A DNA stretch of 14,088 bases from Acanthamoeba lenticulata (taxonomy: Eukaryota; Discosea; Longamoebia; Acanthamoebidae), in assembly GCA_002179805.1 (NCBI GenBank), contig NAVB01003182.1:1-14088 (forward strand). Direction: 5' to 3'. Positions 1 through 8,513 of the stretch are shown in pieces. Made by a program: the position numbers and the translations under genes. The notes beneath the pieces were generated by a model. The model was not told the origin of the DNA. It saw nothing but the letters and a program-made list of their open reading frames with translations, and made no database searches. Each line of letters opens with the position of its first letter. Position 1 is the first letter of the stretch.

Positions 1-858
1 GCGGCCTCGCGTACCGTGCCGGCCACCTCCACGAGCTCGGTCGCCACGGCGTCGCTCACCGACGCGGCGTCGGTGACCACCGCCGGAAGCGTTCCGTCAA
101 ACAGGTCGGCGTCGTACAGGACCAGGCCTGATGACGATGCCGCGCTGGCGGGCGGCAGCAGTCGGCCGCGCCACCTGACCGGCAGGCTCGTGGCGGCCTC
201 GAGCGGGAGGCCGGCCACGGTCTTTTGCACGACGCCTGTCACCTCAGCCGGCGGGAAGCCCTTCTTGGTGACTGTGAGTCGGAACTCGAGGGTGATGTTG
301 AGCCGCTCGAGCCGTGTGCCGTCGCTCGACACGCGGGCCTGCGCTGACCGCCGCACGCGGCCGTTGGAGGACTGGAGGTCGAACAGGCCGGCAAACTCAC
401 TCGCGAGGAGGAGCGAGGCTGCGGGCTGCCATTCGCCATCGGCAAAAGCGAAAGCGGTGCCGTCGCTCTTGGTGCAGGCGTTTTTGGCCCAGTCTAGGCT
501 ACGCCAGTCCGGAGCCGACGAAGAAGAAGACGATGACAAGCCGTCAACGAGCTCGAGCGTTTCTATTTTGAACGCATCGTTAGAATCAGCAAACCTTACA
601 ACCACGCAAGCCACGAAGATTAACCCAAAGGTAGTACGCAAATCACCCCCTAATTTCGCGGTCGATTCAAGGATCGGAAAAGAACGAAGGCGAAAAAAGA
701 TCGAAGGTGAAGGAAGGATTACTAGAGTGGTAGTTGACAACGATGCATAGGGGCGAAGCGGCCGACGATACGTCGACAGAGCAAGTTAAGAAAAAGAGCG
801 CAAGGGCAACAAGCGAGACCAGAGCCGCTGGCCCTCGCCGTGGCACGAAGGGCGCCAT
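1..858 (-). CDS. Secreted or ER-targeted protein, N-terminal part (runs off left edge)
   Basis: I do not recognise this protein. The first ATG is at 858-856. It opens a reading frame with a basic start (PRRG) and a strong hydrophobic core rich in Leu/Val/Ala followed by Ser/Ala, a typical cleavable signal peptide. From about 567 down to base 1 a second frame stays open and looks coding (GC-rich third positions, no stops). It has the segment TLELVDG, a run of seven Ser, an Asp/Trp-containing stretch and alternating beta-like segments, with no further membrane segment. The two frames must be joined by an intron. The likely donor is GTAATCC near 721. The acceptor is ambiguous: about 654, which would keep a second hydrophobic stretch, or about 568, preceded by a TTCTAAC branch-like sequence. 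Both keep phase. The 3' end lies outside the window. It follows the demethylase gene head-to-tail, 407 bp downstream of that gene's stop. Function unknown; an ER-membrane-complex or oligosaccharyltransferase role was considered but not supported. Confidence 0.6.
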
Positions 859-1265
859 TAGACCTCGGTCCGGTGTACTCACTTGGGGCAGAGAGGGAAG
901 AGAGATAGCGTTTATGTAGCGGCCAGCCAACAAAAACCCTCGCGGTCCTTCCCCGCAAGGCTAATGAAACTCCTCCACCGAAGGGTGGGCGCCAACCGCC
1001 TAAGAGATTTCGGAAATGAATACACTTGCCTTCTTGTGCTGATTCGTCTGGAGACATTCGAGGAGTGTCGTCGTCAATGTGTTTGGCAACGTATCATGGC
1101 CCCGCGGCGTGTGCCATACTGGCTGAGTGCTCGCACCAACAAGAACCAGCAAGGTGACATCAACGAACGACCACATGTGGAGTAGTGGATGGTTTATACA
1201 CGCGTTAAATAAATAAGAAGGGTCTCCGTCATCGTCATGTGTCTCTGGACGTCGTGCGCACTTGA
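859..1265. other. Intergenic region between two minus-strand genes
   Basis: This stretch should hold the 3' UTR and polyadenylation site of the demethylase gene (stop at 1266) and the promoter and 5' UTR of the secreted-protein gene (ATG at 858). On the minus strand a TATA-like CATAAA lies near 911-916, about 55 bases upstream of that ATG. I see no tRNA, no conserved reading frame and no clear minus-strand AATAAA. The open frames here have ordinary composition and no recognisable protein. Confidence 0.5.
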
Positions 1266-4200
1266 TTACTTGCGCTTGCCCGATCCGGAGATCTTCTTCA
1301 AGAGTCGCGCTCGCACACTCGTGTTCGGCGCAGTCTTCTTGATCGCCGCCGGACCCGACAAAGAGAGTGACGCTCGTCGTGCCGCTTGCTGAGCTGGCGT
1401 GTCTGGTGGTGGCGCCACTGCTACAAACACTCAACATGTTGAGCCAAAAATGAATAAAATGCGCGCTTCAGCGACGATGAAGGTGTTCTACCTTGGGGCT
1501 GCTCCTTCTTGCTGGGCTTTGTCTTGGGGGTCGCCTTTGCCTTGGGCTTGGGCGTGGTGGCCGCTTTCTTCTGTGGCTTGGCTGACCTGACCCGCTTCTC
1601 TGGCGAGAACTCGTCCCCATCAGAGCTCTCCTCGGCGCTGTCTTTGTTGATGGCCCGCCTGGGTCGTTTCGCCGGCTGTCGCTTGCCGGCCGTCTGCTCG
1701 ACTGCCTCATCCAACGCCGCCACCGCCGCTGCGTGCTTGATTTTGATCTTCAGCGGCTTGATCTCGCCATTGTCATCAGCGCCAGCTTCGGCGTCAGCAA
1801 CGGCGTCGAGCTCGCCTGCGTAGCCGTCGTCGGTGGCGGAAGTGTCAGGCGGCGACAGGGAGGCGAGGTCGGGCGACAGGGCGCTCTTCTTGATGATGAT
1901 CTTAATGGGCGCGTGGGTGGCCTGTTCCCCGCCGGCCTCGGTCCCAACCCCAGGATCGCCGGCGGGTCGACGAGCCTCGAGCTGGGCCGCCAGATCCCGC
2001 AGCAGCGCTTCCGCATCGGCTACCTCGGGCGGCACCTGTGACCGATGCTTCACCCGCTCTGCGCATCGATTCGTCGTGCTTTCAGCTTTCAAGTGGGCTG
2101 GTCATGTGCAGACGAGAGGACAGGAGCAGGTGGAAGACCGTACCGGCCTCGTGCGGGTGGTGGAACCACCGGGTCAGCTGATCGACGAGAGCCACCAAGC
2201 CCGTCCGCTCAAACTCGGTCAAACTGCGGTTGAGGTCTGTCCAGCACGGCACGTCATCATGATAGATCAACCACAACGAATCATGAAGAAGACAAACAAA
2301 CAAACAACCAAGGGGTGATACCTTGCAGCTTCTTGAGGTAGGTCAGGGCGGCATACCACTGCATCATCTCAAAGAGGGGGAAGCGAAACTTGCCCTCCGT
2401 CCGCGTGCGCTCCTCGACCTCGTAGCACCGCAGCTGCAGCTGGATGTTAAACCCGTGCAGGAAGTTGCCACCGAACACGAGCGAGTCCTCCGGCGTATAT
2501 ACAGCGTGAATCTGATTGCAAAGATGCCGGCGACGGGTTTAAGACGCGAGAGTCTCGAGATGATGGCTGACTCGGGGAAGGCACGTCGTACCCATCCGGT
2601 GGGGATCAGCATCGTGTTGCCCGGATGCAGCTCGACCTTGTAGCAGCGGTCAACTTTGTTGGCAAGGAAAATATTGCCCTGCGATGGCGACGTCGCCCAC
2701 TTCTCATATCGCTTCAGGTTCTCCGGCGTGGGCTCGATCATGAAGAACACCTTCTTGCCCCACAACACGTGATACCTGTTGTTTGTTTATTAGTATTGTT
2801 ATCAGTACAATTATTTGGAAATAGTAGTGCTAATTCTTATAAATAATAAAGGAGGACGAAAGGTACCAGACAGAGGATCCGCCAAAGTCGATATGAAAGT
2901 CTGTGTAGGAGCCCTGCACGCTCATCAGGCAGTAGTACTGGACCTTTGGGTAGTAGGCCCTCGCCGCCAGGTCCTGCTGCGGCAGGACTGCGCTGTCACC
3001 GCTGCTGGTGCCATTGGCGATTGCCGGTGCTGTTGTTGTTGGTTGTGGAGGCGCTTCTTCGTGCTCCTCCTTCTTGGTGCTCTCCTCCATCGGCTCGGGC
3101 TTGACCATTGTCACGGAGGTAGCGGCGTTGCCCAGCTGCTCGAGACCGGCCAGGGCCAGCTCGAGCGAGTTCTTCTCTTGCCCGGGGCTCTCCAGACTGT
3201 CGCCCGCAGCGGTCGTCACCACGCTGGAGGCTTCTGTTGTCGTTGCGTCACTGCTGGCAGTGGGCGTTGGGGTGGTGCTCGTGGTAGGAGCAGTCACGGC
3301 CGTGGCCGCATCCGAGTTCTTGTTGTCAGGAGAGTTCGTAGAGTCGCCCGTCAGCGGCTTGAGGGCGCGCTCCTTGAGCTCTCGAGGCCACACGTTGTCG
3401 ACCCAGTCGGCCTTGCGCACAAACTTGGGCGCGCGCACCTTGTGTGCCAGTCTCGTCCCACTGTGTGCGCAAGTCACGTCAGCCGCAACACCACGCCTCG
3501 CCGGACAAGCACAACGACTCTCTCTCTCTCTCGAGCTTGCTGGGAGGAGACGATTAGAACCTGAATTCGAGGCTGATAACGTTGAGAATTCGCTTCCGCA
3601 GCTCCGGTGGCTGGTTAAAGTATTGCACCCAGTCCTCCATGGTCCACGCCGGTCGAAGCTCAGACTGGTCCACCACATCAATCACATCCAGCTCGCGGTT
3701 GCCTGCATGGAGAAGCCATAAGATGGTGTACTTCTTGGGTTGGAGGAACAGGCAGCTCAAGAAGAAGAGAGCGTTCGTACCGACAAGCGCAGCAACAGAG
3801 TCAATGTCAAAGGCCTTGCTAGATGGAAGCTTCATGCCGAGTCCCTGCGCGCTCTTGAACAAGGTCGGCCGCCGGAAGCCCTGTTTCTTGAAGAGCGTCT
3901 TGTAAGGCATGTCCTGGCCATTCTCGTGCACGTCCAGGATGGGGCTCGGGTCCTCAAAGCGGTGCTCCTGTTGTAATACATCATGTTAGATCATCATTGT
4001 GAAGAAGAGCACGAGCCTTGTGCACAGATGCAAGCAATGGCACAGCAGTGGGAAGAGAGACTGAAAGAGGTTGCAAGAAAATCAAACGAACCAAGATGGT
4101 GGCCACAAAATCGAGACGGCCAGCGTCGGCTTCTTTCTCAATCTTGTGAAAGTAGTCTTCATCGTCGAGATTGTCGTACATGACGTACTTGTTCTGCGCT

Positions 4201-4665
4201 GCTGACCGCTTTCGCTGTGATCGTCGCACTTTGGTGCCTGCTGCGGCTTCTCCATCCTCGTTCGCCTTTTCGGTGGGAGCGTCTTCTTCGTGGTCTAAGT
4301 GCACATCTTCAGCATGCACCATGAACTCCTCATCGTCATCACTTGCTCTCGCTTTGGCCTTTGCTTTAACACTCGCCCGCTTGCGCTTCTTGGGCGGTTT
4401 TCGCTGCCCGGCTGTGTCTGTAAGGCCTTCCGGTGCGAGAGGGCGCTTGAGAATGATCTTTCCTGCTGTTTGAGGAGGCACTACTTCCTGCATTACGCAA
4501 AAGCAGCACATTGAGAACAGCCTACAGATTGGGAAGAAATTTTTATTCCCTGCAACGTACCGGTCTACTTTCTTGAACTGCTGCTGGAGGTTCATCTCTA
4601 GGAACGATTTCTCCGCCCAGACGTAGCTTAATTCGAAAGCCACCCCCTTTGTTTTCTTGTTCCAT
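1266..4665 (-). CDS. JmjC-domain histone lysine demethylase, PHF8/KDM7-like
   Basis: Predicted Fe(II)/2-oxoglutarate demethylase of methyl-lysine on histones, nuclear. Exons (minus strand): 4665-4561, 4487-4092, 3967-3781, 3702-3561, 3460-2867, 2775-2592, 2511-2322, 2236-2144, 2058-1492, 1417-1266. All join in phase to 869 aa. The domain follows the PHF8/KDM7 order: [39 protein letters not shown], then [10 protein letters not shown] with iron ligands His466 and Asp468, WYHVLWGKK with the 2-oxoglutarate lysine Lys483, IPTGW, and the third ligand His538 in IHAVYTPED followed by FGGNFLHG. His538 is the second codon after an intron. There is no PHD finger in the visible N-terminus, unlike animal PHF8. 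Both tails are Lys/Ser/Glu-rich and probably disordered, with basic nuclear-localisation-like clusters (KPPKKRKR). A low-complexity insertion of about 135 residues splits the catalytic domain. An ATG at 4713 would add 16 residues; 4665 has the better context (G at -3 and +4). Confidence 0.9.
3517..3532. repeat. (CT)n microsatellite inside a demethylase intron
   Basis: Eight CT units lie inside the 3461-3560 intron of the demethylase gene, purine-rich (GA) on the coding strand. A similar (AG)n run sits in an Nse1 intron at about 7337-7349. No function can be assigned. Confidence 0.8.
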
Positions 4666-5021
4666 CACAATCGGCGATCTACTGCCGATGTTAGCCTTCC
4701 CGAAAATTCGCATGTTGGAAGAAGAGCAACGAAGAAAAAAAGAAAGAAAAGGCAATCGGTCTCTGGTGCAAGCTTTCGCCTTCAACCTAGACTGTGCCCA
4801 AGCGGCAGCCAACTACAATGTGGTAACACGGTCATAATTTGCCTCCAGCCAAGGCTGAGGGTGTCTCGGTCTGGGTCGGCGGTGAGCCGGCAGGTGATAT
4901 CTTTATCGCCGAAAGGGCCTTTTCGTAACTAGTGAGCGCTTGTTCCGGGGGTGTGGGCACCCACAAAAACCGCGTCCCCGCTCGTTCGGCGCAGAGCACA
5001 ACTACCTTACTCCCTACAAAA
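4666..5021. promoter_or_regulatory. Divergent intergenic region, demethylase / dioxygenase
   Basis: The 356 bp between the two divergent start codons must contain both promoters. A purine-rich run near 4717-4755 (pyrimidine-rich on the demethylase coding strand) precedes that gene. An imperfect inverted repeat, GGTGATA - 4 bp - TATCGCC (4893-4910), contains two GATA cores facing each other. I see no canonical TATA box. Start sites cannot be placed from sequence alone. Confidence 0.5.
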
Positions 5022-5465
5022 ATGGCTACAGAAGCGACCACCTTTGCCAGCCCTGTGACAGCATTCGATGTGCATATCTACTTCTTCCAGGGGAACGACA
5101 AGAGCTTGCAGTCCGCTAGCCAACTGCGCGAAGAGATAATCCAAACCTTTCCCGATCTTGAAGTGTACAAGTTGCACACTACGCCCATAGGTGCGTCCCC
5201 GCGGGACAACTGAAACGCGAGCGTCAGGGGCTTTTTGCTCATGTTGGCTTCCCATGCAGGGCCACACCCTACGGGCATGTTCGAGGTCGACCTACGCACA
5301 AGAGAGCAGTTCTCGCGGTTTGTGCCGTGGCTGGTGACGCGTCGAGGCGAGCACAGCGTGCTCATTCACCCCCATACGGGCGACGGACTGCGCGACCACA
5401 CGGTAAACGCCATTTGGTTGGGCGACAAGATGCCCCTCATCCTTGATATTTTCAATCGTGAGTAG
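5022..5465 (+). CDS. DOPA 4,5-dioxygenase family protein
   Basis: Exons 5022-5190 and 5260-5465 with a 69-bp GTGCGT...ATGCAG intron give 124 aa, the usual size of the small DOPA-4,5-dioxygenase family (Pfam DUF/DOPA_dioxygen type). Family hallmarks are in order: VHIYF with His18, an LREEI helix, GPHPTGMFEVD with His59, FVPWL, LIHPHTGD with His93 and His95, and DHTVNAIWLG with His103. These conserved histidines are the likely iron ligands and catalytic residues. Known members cleave the aromatic ring of DOPA or related catechols extradiol-wise; the substrate here is unknown. No signal peptide is visible, so it is probably cytosolic. The gene is divergent from the demethylase and convergent with the 5558-6525 gene, only 92 bp from its stop. 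The final codons CGTGAGTAG contain a donor-like GTGAGT, so a further exon cannot be fully excluded, but the domain is already complete. Confidence 0.88.
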
Positions 5466-5557
5466 TGCTGGCGATGACAACCCAGCAAGCAAGAACACAA
5501 CTGCGCGAGGCGTGGTGGCACAAACAAATATATCATGTTAACCAAGGCATCAAGGCA

Positions 5558-6525
5558 TCAGGCTTGTGTGATGCCCAGCTTGAGCGTGATACCCACGCCC
5601 GCACAAGCGTGCGCATAGCGCCGAAAGTGAGGAGCGACGTGGACGCCCAACTCGACCTCTTCAGCTCCGTAAGATGTCAGCAGTTCTGGCCCTTTTGGTA
5701 GCATGCAGAATTCTCAGATCAGAGAAGCCAATGGCTAAGCAGGCTAAAGGCGTACTTGCTTCTGGACTGCCACCAACAAGCCAGTAGCCAACCTCGAGTA
5801 TATTGGCTTGTCGTCGTTGCTGGTCCTCAAGCTCATCGCCTTCCTTGAGGTAGGTCGGGTAGTCGAGCAAGACGGCGAGCTGCAATAGAAGTCAAGAACC
5901 AAAGACGTGTGAGCACCATCAAGCCAACGAAACGTGAAGACTGACCTCTTTCTCGGTAATGTGCCGCTCGGGGGAGTAGGACAGCATGTGGGCAGCCGTC
6001 GCGGCCTGAGGGTGGTCAAGGTTGTACACAATCAAGCTTCCCCCCACTTCATCGCAGTAGTACGACTCAATTCGCTCGTCCACCACGCCCACCCGCAGCC
6101 GTTTCCCTGCGACCTCAACATCGCATGAGGAGGAAGGAAGCACTGTGGCTTCCGCTTGCAGTGCTGGAAGAAGGACGTTGGTAGCGTAGTGTTCAGCGAG
6201 GGAACGGCGTGTAGGTGCATCTTTACTGCAGGTCGCAGCCGGCAACGTGCACAGCACAGCCGGCTTGAGGCCGAGAAGGAGGAAAAGCACTTCGCCTCGA
6301 AAGCCCATTCGAGAGGGCTCCAACCCGGCACTTGCAAGGGAGGACCGCAACTCCTGTCCGCCTGGACCTAACCTGCCTCATCAGGACTTGAGTGTGCCTC
6401 CGGCGAATGACTCACAGCAGCTGGCCGGCAAGCCCAAACGCACCATCCAGTCGGAGTTTCCACCATCGGTCCTCCAAGCGCTTCATTTCATCGAATACTG
6501 TCCGGGCAGGGGCTGTCGTCTCCAT
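5558..6525 (-). CDS. Conserved eukaryotic protein, possibly DUF4504/C1orf74-like
   Basis: Exons (minus strand): 6525-6416, 6330-5946, 5879-5756, 5685-5558. These join in phase to 248 aa. The start ATG has A at -3 and G at +4. Readable landmarks are a charged N-terminal helix (DEMKRLEDRWW), LLLGLKPAVLC, a strand-rich middle ending YYCDEVGGSLIVYNLD, HITEKELAVLLDYPTYL, ILEVGYWLVG and a C-terminal block EVELGVHVAPHFRRYAHACA. The GLKPAvL and LLDYP segments and the length resemble what I remember of the uncharacterised C1orf74 (UPF0739/DUF4504) family, but I cannot confirm this. It has no signal peptide and no membrane segment. The first splice junction is the least certain: GTGAGT at 6415 to TTGCAAG at 6331, with an alternative GTGCGT donor upstream. 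It starts 92 bp from the divergent LYR gene. Confidence 0.7.
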
Positions 6526-6617
6526 CTTCGCTCTTCGTTCTGTATTGATTTTTTTTCTTTTTTCTTTTTTTACATTTCAAATTTCAGTACTGTTTTCTCA
6601 CAGGCGCCTGCATCAAG
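6526..6617. promoter_or_regulatory. Compact divergent promoter with T-rich tract
   Basis: Only 92 bp separate the start codons of the 5558-6525 gene (-) and the LYR gene (+). The centre is a nearly pure T tract (about 6549-6571) followed by two CAG acceptor-like sites (about 6587 and 6604), so a 5' UTR intron for the plus-strand gene is possible. The tract itself is the kind of nucleosome-excluding element expected in a shared promoter; that role is inference. Confidence 0.45.
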
Positions 6618-6899
6618 ATGAGTGGACTGCGATTGGTGCCACCCCCAACGAGAAGGGAGGTGCTTGCGCTTTACAAGCAGATGGTTGTAGCTTCGCGAAG
6701 CTTCCGTCTTAGCGATCCGCAGTGGTTCCTGGCCCGCCTGCGGCAAGAGTTTTACAAGAATCGCGATCCTGCTGAGCGCGGCAAATGGTTTGAGGTGCGC
6801 GTCCTTCTCACCAATCTTTACGCACTTGCACTCACCTCCTTTCCCGTGCCGTTGCAGAAGGGGAAGAGGTTATTAGAAAACAAGGACTGCATTCTCTAG
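6618..6899 (+). CDS. LYR-motif (Complex1_LYR) protein, mitochondrial assembly factor type
   Basis: Exons 6618-6794 and 6858-6899, with a 63-bp intron (GTGCGC...TTGCAG), give 72 aa. The sequence follows the Complex1_LYR fold: REVLALYKQM as the LYR helix, ASRSF, then LRQEFYKNRD and a final helix ending EKGKRLLENKD. Family members are small matrix proteins that bind acyl-ACP and act in Fe-S cluster or respiratory-complex assembly (LYRM2, LYRM4/ISD11, SDHAF types). The motif here reads LYK at residues 18-20, not LYR. Which subfamily it belongs to cannot be decided by eye. No strong presequence is seen, as is usual for this family. It is convergent with the Nse1 gene, 83 bp between stops. Confidence 0.85.
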   Translation: MSGLRLVPPPTRREVLALYKQMVVASRSFRLSDPQWFLARLRQEFYKNRDPAERGKWFEVRVLLTNLYALALTSFPVPLQKGKRLLENKDCIL

Positions 6900-6982
6900 C
6901 GTGCTAAAACTGTTGGTGGTTGAAGGCTTCTTGGTGGTTCTCTGAACATCGCCTACTCGTCTTATGTACACACATTTTTTTC

Positions 6983-8160
6983 TTAGTCATCTTCCTCTTC
7001 CTCTTCCCCCACCTCCTCCGCTTCTGCTTCTTCCTCTGGTTCTTCCTCTTCGTCCTCCCTAGACCTCTTCTTCGATGAAGTGCCGCTACTTGTGCTGCTA
7101 CTGCTACTACGCGTAGCGGCGGTCTTGCCCTGGCCAGGCGTCCATGAAAGCGTGCAGGTGGGACACTTGAGTGGACCCTTCGCTCGGCCCTTGCTGACCT
7201 GCGAGCCCTCAGCCCATCGCCGCAGGCAGTGGAAGTGCGCCACCGTGTCGCACTTGGCATTGGGGCAGCCTTCGCCCTACACCGCGATCGGGCATGCACA
7301 CTGATCAATAACAAACCCAACACGAAGAGAAGCGACTGAGAGAGAGAGAAGGCACCAGCATAACGAGCTCTTGACAGAAGACGCATTCGCGCAGTTGATC
7401 GCTGTAAGAGTCCTCGATGTAAGAGCGCAGCTCGAGCATTGTTCGCACACCAAGTGCCGTGTGGTTTCTGCAAGTCAAGTTTCACAACAGGCCGAAGCCC
7501 ACGGGTTTGCACCATCAGAAAGATACCAAGAACCGGAGGACACTAGGCCACCGCACCGCTTTGGCTCGCTGAGCCAGTGATCAGCAATGAAGGCGGCGCG
7601 CGTGTCGTGAGCCTCACCAGGGGACAGTCCCGACGGGACAGCATGGCTGACCTGGCCTGAGTTGATCATGCCGCCTGAGCTTATGATGGCTTCGATCTGT
7701 TACACCGTGGCGAAGCAAGCAGGATAAGAAGCTAAGCGCAAGAAGCAAGCAAACGATGGACGTGCCAGCTTCTTGAGGAAGTCAATCTCACGGTCACTGT
7801 AGGAAGCAGCGAGTTTGGCGGCGTCGTCTGCTCGCATGTTGGCAATGCCATACCACACTGCACCGGTCTGGTCCTCGACCACTCGCCGAATCTCGAGCCA
7901 CATGAAGTGCATGTTGTGATTGATTGTCGCAATCGTAGCGTCAAAATCAACCCCTCTTACTGCACAACGAAAAAATCAGTAGGTGACCTCTCCACTTTTG
8001 GAAAGGAGGGAGTGCCTTTAACATGCTCGCATATCTGCAGCAATTTGTTGCGCGCGACTGGTTCCTTCTCAATGCGACAATCAACAAAGTACTGCAGCAG
8101 CATTCGGTGCACATCCGTCATGCGGTGTTCTCCTCCTGCCTCTACTCCATCTGCCTCCAT
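6983..8160 (-). CDS. NSE1: Smc5/6 complex subunit Nse1, RING-like E3 component
   Basis: Exons (minus strand): 8160-8016, 7959-7766, 7696-7557, 7467-7356, 7276-6983, giving 294 aa (human about 266). The order matches Nse1: MTDVHRMLLQYF at the N-terminus; then VVEDQTGAVWYGIAN and YSDREIDFLKKL, the winged-helix region; then AAFIADHWLSE, MLELRSYI and a C-terminal RING-like zinc domain. The zinc domain runs Cys188-x2-Cys191, Cys201, Cys206, His211-x2-Cys214, Cys235-x2-Cys238. Nse1 pairs with Nse3 on the Smc5/6 ring in DNA repair and stimulates ubiquitin ligase activity. Two introns (7960-8015, 7697-7765) are best explained with GC donors, because only those keep phase and family alignment; the others are GT-AG. 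The tail is a Ser run, a KKRSRE basic patch and a long Glu/Asp stretch. A second Met at 8121 (MTDVH) corresponds to the animal start; 8160 is the upstream in-frame ATG. Confidence 0.87.
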
Positions 8161-8513
8161 CTTCTCCCAGATTAATCTTGCCGTTGGCTCTAGGTGTAGG
8201 GGCTTCGACTCCCGCCACCGCCAACAGCTGGCTTCATGAAAAGAAAAGAAAACATATTCTTTGAGAAGATGACGAGGAAAATCCCTACTTCCTTTTCCCC
8301 GACACTGGTCGAATGGACCTGTCGGGTTCCGCTTCGCTACTTTGTTGGCCCCGCAAAGACAACCCGCAAAGTCCAGCCGACAGTTGTTTCTATCCCACCA
8401 GCCCAAACTCGTAACCGACAAAGGTGAGGTTTTTGTTACATCTTGAATACCTTTGGCCACCCTAGCTCATCTCGCGCCAATTCTTTCTTCATTTAGAAAC
8501 TCTCTTGATACAA
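8161..8513. promoter_or_regulatory. Divergent intergenic region, Nse1 / His-rich protein
   Basis: The 353 bp between divergent start codons should carry both promoters. The sequence just before the plus-strand ATG is T-rich, then TTTAGAAACTC. I find no tRNA, no repeat and no convincing coding frame; a short open frame in each direction has no recognisable protein. An acceptor-like TTTAG near 8491-8495 could end a 5' UTR intron, which is only a possibility. Confidence 0.4.

Noticed and set aside
16..750. Long plus-strand open frame (244 codons)
   Set aside because: It is the antisense of the left-edge secreted-protein gene. Its protein is low-complexity Ser/Arg/Thr without a domain, while the minus frame has a signal peptide and exon-like structure.
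883..1185. Plus-strand open frame of 100 codons
   Set aside because: No recognisable protein, and it overlaps the 5' region of the left-edge gene and the 3' region of the demethylase.
1208..1213. AATAAA on the plus strand
   Set aside because: No plus-strand gene ends here; the flanking genes are both on the minus strand, so it is probably chance in an AT patch.
2815..3721. Plus-strand frames over the demethylase
   Set aside because: Antisense shadows of the JmjC exons; no domain and no splice logic.
7468..7530. GTATCT donor for the third Nse1 intron
   Set aside because: Looks like a good donor, but joining it to the only acceptor creates an in-frame TGA. The GTGCGG donor at 7556 keeps phase and Nse1 spacing.
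8190..8230. tRNA T-arm-like sequence (GCTTCGACTCCC)
   Set aside because: The flanking stem does not pair and no anticodon or acceptor stem can be built on either strand.
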